Shown: one piece after another, positions 1-5,100 of the stretch
Numbering within the stretch: the first letter of the stretch is position 1
Layout of the letters: each line of letters opens with the position of its first letter
Assembly: GCA_001800075.1 (NCBI GenBank)
Contig: MGUR01000058.1
Location: 42,423 to 48,548, forward strand
Origin: Elusimicrobia bacterium RIFCSPLOWO2_01_FULL_59_12
Lineage (GTDB): Bacteria > Elusimicrobiota > Elusimicrobia > 2-01-FULL-59-12
Direction of reading: 5' to 3'
Length of the DNA: 6,126 bases
Notes under the pieces: model-generated
Databases searched by the model: none
Seen by the model: the letters and a program-made list of their open reading frames with translations, nothing else
What the model was told of the DNA's origin: nothing
Made by a program: the position numbers and the translations under genes

Positions 1-931
1 CCCACCATTCCCGGTCTTCGAGACCTCGAAGCAGGTGAGGGATCGCCGGCGCGTAGGCGTTCCGCCCCGCCTGCTTGGCCGCTTGGGCGCGCATCGCCCA
101 GGCCGGGTCCTGCATGCAGGACAGCAGCGCTTCCAGCCCCGCCGGATCGCCCAGCGCGCCCAACGCCTTCCCGGCGGCCAGCTTAATTTCCATGTCGGAC
201 GATGAGAGCATTTCGAGCAATGTGGTCAACGCCTCGGTGTCTTTGAATTCGCCGACCAGGTGGACCGCCAGGAGCTTGATTTCCTGTTCAGGATGGCGGC
301 ACAAATCCAGGAGCAGGGGGAGCGCGGATTTTCCCATCTCAAAAATAAAATTGTCCATCCGAAGCGCGGCGATCTTGAAGTAGTGCGACATGCTTTCCAT
401 GATGAACGGGAGCGTATCGACGTAGTGCATGTGTCCGAGCGCCCATGTGGCCTCCAGCCGCACCTCGGTATTCGGGTCCTTCAGCGCCTTGATCAGATGG
501 GGTTTGGCCCGCCGAACGCGGGCCTGTCCCAAGTGGTGCGCCGCGGCGGCGCGCTTCCACCAGAACCAGGAACGCTTCAGATCGTGAAGGTCCTGCTCGG
601 AAAACCCGCTGAGTTCATAGAGCTCCTCCAGACGTTGCGCCGCGCCGGCCGCGGCTTCGTTGGCGCGCTCCAGCAGGACGGATTTGAAGATCCATCGCTC
701 CCGAACGGACAATCCCTCCAGACGCCGGCGATGCCGGTTCTGACGGGTCGCGAGATAGGCTTCCAGCGCCTCGACCAGTTCCGACTGCCGCGTGCGGCGA
801 TAACGCTCCCACGCGTTCACGATGGCTTTCTGCGCCAGAAGGCTTACAGCCAGGAACCCGACGATCAACCCGAGAATCTGGCTGGTGACGATGCTTAAAG
901 ACAGGATCAGGGAAGGGAGATCGGCTACCAT
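1..931 (-). CDS. Membrane-anchored HEAT-repeat protein, 3' end outside window
   Basis: 310 codons are visible and the frame has no stop, so the C-terminus lies beyond the left edge. Residues about 5-33 form one long hydrophobic segment (LPSLILSLSIVTSQILGLIV and onward), followed by a basic, charged helical region (about 40-120). Alpha-helical HEAT repeats then run from about residue 127 to the edge. Typical pieces are 'LIKALKDPNTEVRLEATWAL', 'LLAVHLVGEFKDTEAL' and 'EIKLAAGKALGALGDPAGL'. The last visible residues, 'GLEDREWW', are the start of another repeat. HEAT arrays are protein-interaction scaffolds; no catalytic motif is seen. I infer an inner-membrane protein with a cytoplasmic scaffold. 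The ATG at 931 overlaps the stop of the upstream YaiO gene by 7 nt, which points to translational coupling; no clear Shine-Dalgarno precedes it. From memory, such genes often sit beside a family 2 glycosyltransferase and a YaiO barrel, suggesting polysaccharide export. The partner substrate is unknown. Confidence 0.88.
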   Translation of the reverse strand, partial: MVADLPSLILSLSIVTSQILGLIVGFLAVSLLAQKAIVNAWERYRRTRQSELVEALEAYLATRQNRHRRRLEGLSVRERWIFKSVLLERANEAAAGAAQRLEELYELSGFSEQDLHDLKRSWFWWKRAAAAHHLGQARVRRAKPHLIKALKDPNTEVRLEATWALGHMHYVDTLPFIMESMSHYFKIAALRMDNFIFEMGKSALPLLLDLCRHPEQEIKLLAVHLVGEFKDTEALTTLLEMLSSSDMEIKLAAGKALGALGDPAGLEALLSCMQDPAWAMRAQAAKQAGRNAYAPAIPHLLRGLEDREWW

Positions 932-1689
932 CGCAGCGTGACGGACATCGCGCCGGTCCGCAAAATCTGCTTATTGGACCGGCGCTCATACTCAAACGAG
1001 GGATGCAGCTCCCACCGCGGAGAAAGGGGCATTTGGACCCCCGCCAGATAATGGTGGGCCGAGAACTCGCGGGTGGCGCCGGCGCCCGCTTCGAACGATT
1101 CCTCTGAGCGCGTGTAGGCCGCCCAGGGATGCGCCCAGCGGACGGGCCGCACCAGCCAGCGCGTGCTGACCGAATGGTTCGGGACCGTGGCGCCTCCCAG
1201 GAAATCGGTCAGCGTCCAGTAGTACGCCGCCGACCCCTGCAGCCACGGCCGGGGCATCCAGATTATGGTAGGACTGATCAGGTGGATATTGGAAATCGCG
1301 TAATGCGCAAATCGATAGCGCATCACTGTTTCAAGCCAGCCGGCGGGGTCGTGAATGAAAGAGGTGTCCACGATGCTGAGCGGGACGATGTCCTGGTTGG
1401 GAGCCCCTGAGACGCTGAACGCGACGGCCGAACGCGGAAGCGCGATCGGGAAGGCCACCCCCATCCCGCCCCCTGTGGCCGATTGATCGAACTTCCGGGT
1501 GCGTTCCACGCGGCCAAAGACGCTGCGCCGCGCATCGTCCGTGCGCCGCAGCTCGACGGCGCTTGCGTTCTGGTCGGAAGCAAAGCTCATGTCTCCGTAA
1601 AACCCCTCCATCGAAAGCGCCCACGAAGCGGCCTGAGAAGCCGCCGGCATCCATAGGAACAAACCCATCCACCATAGTCCCGATTTCAT
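925..1689 (-). CDS. YaiO-family outer-membrane beta-barrel protein
   Basis: 254 residues. The N-terminus is a clear Sec signal peptide: MKSG, then a W/L/M-rich hydrophobic core, then a cleavage site near 'AASQAA'. The mature part alternates polar and aromatic residues in short strands, such as 'SMEGFYGDMSFASD', 'LETVMRYRFAHYAISNIHLI' and 'QGSAAYYWTLTDFLGG'. It ends in 'MSVTLRW', with the terminal aromatic residue expected of a barrel inserted by the BAM machinery. Strand order and the pattern of R-x-Y/F motifs resemble the YaiO barrel domain; the TPR region found in some YaiO-like proteins is absent. I chose the ATG at 1689 because AGGAG lies 4 nt upstream and the signal peptide then starts cleanly. 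A TTG at 1740 in the same frame also has a strong AGGAGG and would add 17 residues. The gene is first of a two-gene operon with the HEAT protein. Function is probably linked to export of an envelope polysaccharide, but the exact role of YaiO barrels is poorly known. Confidence 0.82.
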   Translation of the reverse strand: MKSGLWWMGLFLWMPAASQAASWALSMEGFYGDMSFASDQNASAVELRRTDDARRSVFGRVERTRKFDQSATGGGMGVAFPIALPRSAVAFSVSGAPNQDIVPLSIVDTSFIHDPAGWLETVMRYRFAHYAISNIHLISPTIIWMPRPWLQGSAAYYWTLTDFLGGATVPNHSVSTRWLVRPVRWAHPWAAYTRSEESFEAGAGATREFSAHHYLAGVQMPLSPRWELHPSFEYERRSNKQILRTGAMSVTLRW

Positions 1690-1807
1690 GGCGCTCCTAT
1701 GTAGCAGGTATTTCACGAATTTTCGATGGGTTTTTAGCAAAGTCCCCTCCTAAAATATTTGTGAATAAAGGGCCCTTCATCCGGGTCTAATGTGATAGGA
1801 GGGCATT
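1690..1807. promoter_or_regulatory. Divergent intergenic region between the YaiO operon and the nuclease remnant
   Basis: This 118-bp gap separates divergent starts and is more AT-rich than its surroundings, so promoters for both directions are expected here. On the minus strand the stretch around 1752-1767 (TTCACAAATATTTTA) is the best candidate -10 zone, but no convincing -35/-10 pair was found on either strand. A 10-bp perfect palindrome, AAGGGCCCTT, lies at 1768-1777 near the centre and could be an operator. The minus-strand Shine-Dalgarno sites are at 1694-1698 (for ATG 1689) and 1746-1751 (for TTG 1740). Confidence 0.4.
1797..1803 (+). promoter_or_regulatory. Strong Shine-Dalgarno of the nuclease remnant
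   Basis: AGGAGGG lies 4 nt before ATG 1808. It is the best ribosome-binding site on the plus strand of the window. It shows that the start of the decayed gene is still the original one, while the body of the gene is lost. Confidence 0.7.
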
Positions 1808-1961
1808 ATGAACAAGCCCAAGTCATCTGGTTATCACCATCTTCTAAGCGAGATAAAACAACGTGTCCGCGCAGCCCAATATGAGGCTGCCCAAGCCCCT
1901 GAAAGATCAATTGCCCGAACCCGCCCAAATCGCCAGGTTGCTGGACGAGATCAAAATGTAA
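1808..1961 (+). pseudogene. Internally deleted remnant of a DUF1016/YhcG-type PDDEXK nuclease gene
   Basis: Residues 1-27 from ATG 1808 include 'YHHLLSEIKQRVRAAQYEA'. This matches what I recall of the N-terminal helix of DUF1016 (YhcG-like) proteins, which normally continues 'L.AVN.ELI.LYWDIG'. Here that continuation is missing. Instead, in the +1 frame from about 1884, the DNA reads 'RLPKPLKDQLPEPAQIARLL' followed by DEIKM and a TAA at 1959-1961. This resembles the usual C-terminal tail of the same family ('LP..LK..LP...QI..LL'). Both ends of a roughly 350-residue protein thus seem joined with loss of the DUF1016 core and PDDEXK nuclease domain. In the starting frame translation would run on to a TAG at 2084, giving 92 residues of which the last two thirds are out of frame. 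The family assignment is from memory of family sequences and was not searched. A real small protein is the alternative but is less likely. Confidence 0.6.
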
Positions 1962-2114
1962 GGATCACACTCTATTGTTTCGCACTGTCATTTCAATCAC
2001 TTTCCGAGTCCTACCCGACGCATGGGTCTTCCGGGCCCCCATTTTGGCCCCTCCGCTCCATGGTATCCATGACTCAAACCCAGTAGACTGTTCCTAATTC
2101 CAACCGGGAGGGGG
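1962..2114. other. Non-coding gap between the nuclease remnant and the giant gene
   Basis: No reading frame with coding character was seen on either strand. The stretch holds two weak inverted repeats: CATGG-TAT-CCATG at 2059-2071 and GGGCC/GGCCC at about 2034-2050. A G-rich, Shine-Dalgarno-like GGGAGG lies at 2106-2111, 38 nt before the ATG of the giant gene. A promoter for the giant gene is expected here, but no convincing boxes were found. Confidence 0.4.
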
Positions 2115-2149
2115 CGGGCCTCCAACAGAGGCCCGTTCCTTTTCTGTTT
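2115..2149 (+). terminator. Intrinsic-terminator-like hairpin directly before the giant gene
   Basis: CGGGCCTC (2115-2122) and GAGGCCCG (2128-2135) form a perfect 8-bp GC-rich stem with a CAACA loop. A T-rich run, TTCCTTTTCTGTTT (2136-2149), follows on the plus strand. This is the form of a Rho-independent terminator for plus-strand transcripts, for example from the nuclease remnant. It is unusual in abutting the next start codon at 2150 with no gap, so it could also act as an attenuator or leader structure for the giant gene. Confidence 0.72.
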
Positions 2150-5100
2150 ATGCCGAAATATCTCGTTCGAATCGTCGCGCTCCTTCTGGTCCCCTGCCTT
2201 GCCCTGAGCGGAGTTGAAGGGCTGGCGGCGGACCCGGTCTTGGCGTTCGCCTTGTCCCGGCCGGTTCGAGCCGGGGAATGCCGTTCCGTTTCTGAAGTTT
2301 CCTCCCAAGCCCCCTTCCAGCGGGAAGCCTTCGAGCTGGCCCTCATTGGTGAACGCACGACCCGACCCCTCGCCCAGGCACCCCATTCCTACTGGATTCA
2401 GCGGTTCGCTGGCAACCTCCGAAAAACTAATGGGATGACCACCCCCAGCTTGCTTCTCACCGCCATTATTCCCGCGTCAGCAGGACTACTGGCGGCTGTC
2501 TGGAAGCCCGTCATTCACGCCCTTTTATCCGCCATCAAGGAACCCGTATGGGAAGTGACGATCGTCGCGGGGGGATTTTTGACAAGCATCCCCATGGCGG
2601 TCGCCGTTCTGGGATTTGCCTTTTACCTGATGAAAACGCCCCTCGGAATGACAAACCTGGCCGCGCCGCATGACCGGAATGAGGGCACACGATCTGAAGG
2701 CGCCTCACCCGCCAGCGGACCAGACGAATCCCTTGAGGCGCTGATCCAGAAGGTCCAAGGATACGCCGATGGTGGACTGCTCTCGTACGATGGCATCGCA
2801 CAGATGGATTTGACTCATACCCGCGAGCAGTTCGACGACTTAATGCGACTCTTTCGGATGACCGGTGTTTTACAAAGTCCCGAAAAACAAGCCGCGTTTT
2901 ACTATCTTCTGCGGCACCGCATACAGCCAAGACGGATCGAAGGAGACCCTTGGAAAATTCACTTCGATGGAATGAGCGGAGTCCACATAGATGCGGCCGG
3001 TCTCCATATAGAATCCCGTATTCTGGATGCTCTGCGGACCATCGGCCAAGGCCGTCTCTATGACGACCTCGATCAAAACCTGTCTCTCCGAAAGAGCCCC
3101 ATACCTCCCCATGTCCTTAAAGTTCTGCATCAGCTGTGCCTGTACAGGATCCTTGCCCCCAGGCTCGTGACAGGCAATGAATTTGAATCAGCGGAACCCC
3201 GGCTGGGCCAATTTCCATCTTCTATTTTCACCCACGTGTACGCCGACGGCGCGGGGAATGACTATGTGTATGATCCCGCCGCCGGCAAGTTCGTCGCAGA
3301 TCCGGAGTACCGCGGGCATGTGGGTTCAGCTATTTCAGCGCAAGAGTACGCGGGCATTCGAGCACACGTCTTCTCCGATTTCATGGATAAACAGAGACGC
3401 TCCGTCAATGGCGAAATTAACGCTAAACGCCGTCACGGCGTTCAAGTGACCCTGAAACCCATCCGTCCTATGGATTATCGCGACAGCATGGTCCCCATCT
3501 TTGAAAAAACCATGAAAAAGAGAAATCTCCTTAAAAGGTTTGAGATTTCAAAGGGGGGATCAACGTCCATCGACGTGCGGAGGCGGGGGGTCAACAAGGG
3601 CTCGCCCGTACGTCACGCGAGAGCTCATTTACCGCCGGATGCCGTCATCTTTTTCTTGGGAGATGAAATGCTGCTGGAGGGAAAGGATGAGAAAGATGCC
3701 GGCGTGGATGATCCCGTGGCACTCCTGCAGTTGGAGAAAGGTTTTGAAAACCTCGTGGCGATCAATACCCACCAGGACCGGCACAATGCCCGCCTCCGGC
3801 CCCGTCTCATTTCCACCCGGGACCTTCCTCTGACACGCGACACGCTGGGCGACAAGGCCTTCGGCCCGGACGCCGCTGAAATCTTCCATCACCGCCTTTT
3901 AAACCTGCTGGAAGACTCCATCGGCCGCGCCTTGAGAGATGCTGCTGGATTCGAACCCCAACCCGTCCTGCGAATTCTGAGAGATGAGATCTCCCCACGT
4001 GAACCCGCCGAGACCCCGCCCGACGGGGGCTCGTCCTCATTTGAACCCCCGGTACTTGACCCTGACAAAACGGGAACAAGCGCCGCCGCGCGGGCCACGC
4101 CGGTTCAACAAGTGGCCGCCCTGCTCGCTCAACTGGGAGATATTTCCGGGTTGTCTTTTACCGGAAGCGAACTGCGATTAATCGATCAAATCCAGGCTGG
4201 GAGAACGACCGTCGCAAGCCGCCTTGCCGAGGCATTGGGTGTGAGGCCTCAACGCGTCCGTCAATTGGCGGTGAATATCCTCGAAGAATTGCGGTACGAA
4301 AAAGAGCGCCGCGCCCGCTCTGCGGACGCCATGCCCTTTGAGCGGCGCCCTATCGAGGACCTCCTTTTCGATAAAAATACTCTGATGGCGTTCAAACAAC
4401 GCGGGATAGGCACGATCGAGGCTCTTCTGTCGCATTCGTTCCGCGACCTGCGGGAGTCGGGCGGCATGAGTGGAAGGCGCCTTGAACTCGTGCAGGACCG
4501 CTTGTTGTGGGAGGAAGGTCGGCCGCCCGCTACGCTCGACACAGACCCAGCGCCGGGGCGTAATGATCAACGAAATTCGGTCAGGCAATTATTAAGGGGC
4601 CTGGAGCTCCAGGCGGGAACGGCGGCCTACCAAATGACGGCCCGGGAACCCGCCATGGCCCCGGCTGTCAACGCGGCGGTCCGCGGAAGCGTAGCGGATG
4701 CCCTGCTGCACGACGCCTTCCCCCGCGTAGGCGTGATCGCCGTCTTTCACGAAACCGCCCGGCCGCTGGAGCCAAGATTGGGGAGCCTCTGGGCGCGGGT
4801 ATTAAGAATTTTGGCGGTTCAAGCGCTCCACGATACGATGGACGACTCCCAGCCGTCCCTCCGGCTCGAAACCGGTTTCACGCGGACGCGAAGCGGGGAA
4901 TGGCAGGACTTCTTGAGCGTCTCGGCCATAAAACACGGCCTGCCGTTGGCTGGCCCCAGGCCCAACCCCCTTAAAAACCCTTGCGTGGTGAAACGTCCGG
5001 AAGCCGAGCGGGCGTCGAAACTGGCGCGCGCGGTTTTCCTGGTGGAATTGGCCGGAGGCTCGATCACGCGAGAAGCAGGTCAAGGAACGACTTTCACCAT

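Noticed and set aside
260..898. Plus-strand open frame of 212 codons
   Set aside because: It lies opposite the HEAT-repeat gene, whose minus frame shows clear repeats and a membrane helix. The plus product has no recognisable pattern.
2059..2071. CATGG-TAT-CCATG inverted repeat as an operator
   Set aside because: A 5-bp arm is too short to separate from chance, and no promoter boxes were placed around it.
1962..2086. Continuation of the 92-codon frame starting at 1808
   Set aside because: After the junction near 1888 the frame has no family similarity, while the other frame keeps the DUF1016-like tail. The continuation is read-out past a frameshifting deletion.
2165..2197. Possible lipobox in the giant protein (LLVPC, Cys16)
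   Set aside because: Pro at the -1 position is not typical of lipoprotein signal sites, and an ordinary signal-peptidase site (LAA) follows at residues 25-27.
1997..2386. Minus-strand open frame spanning the hairpin and the giant gene start
   Set aside because: It crosses the terminator-like hairpin and translates the 20-nt repeat on its reverse strand (PFNSAQG), and lacks a ribosome-binding site. It is not a convincing gene.
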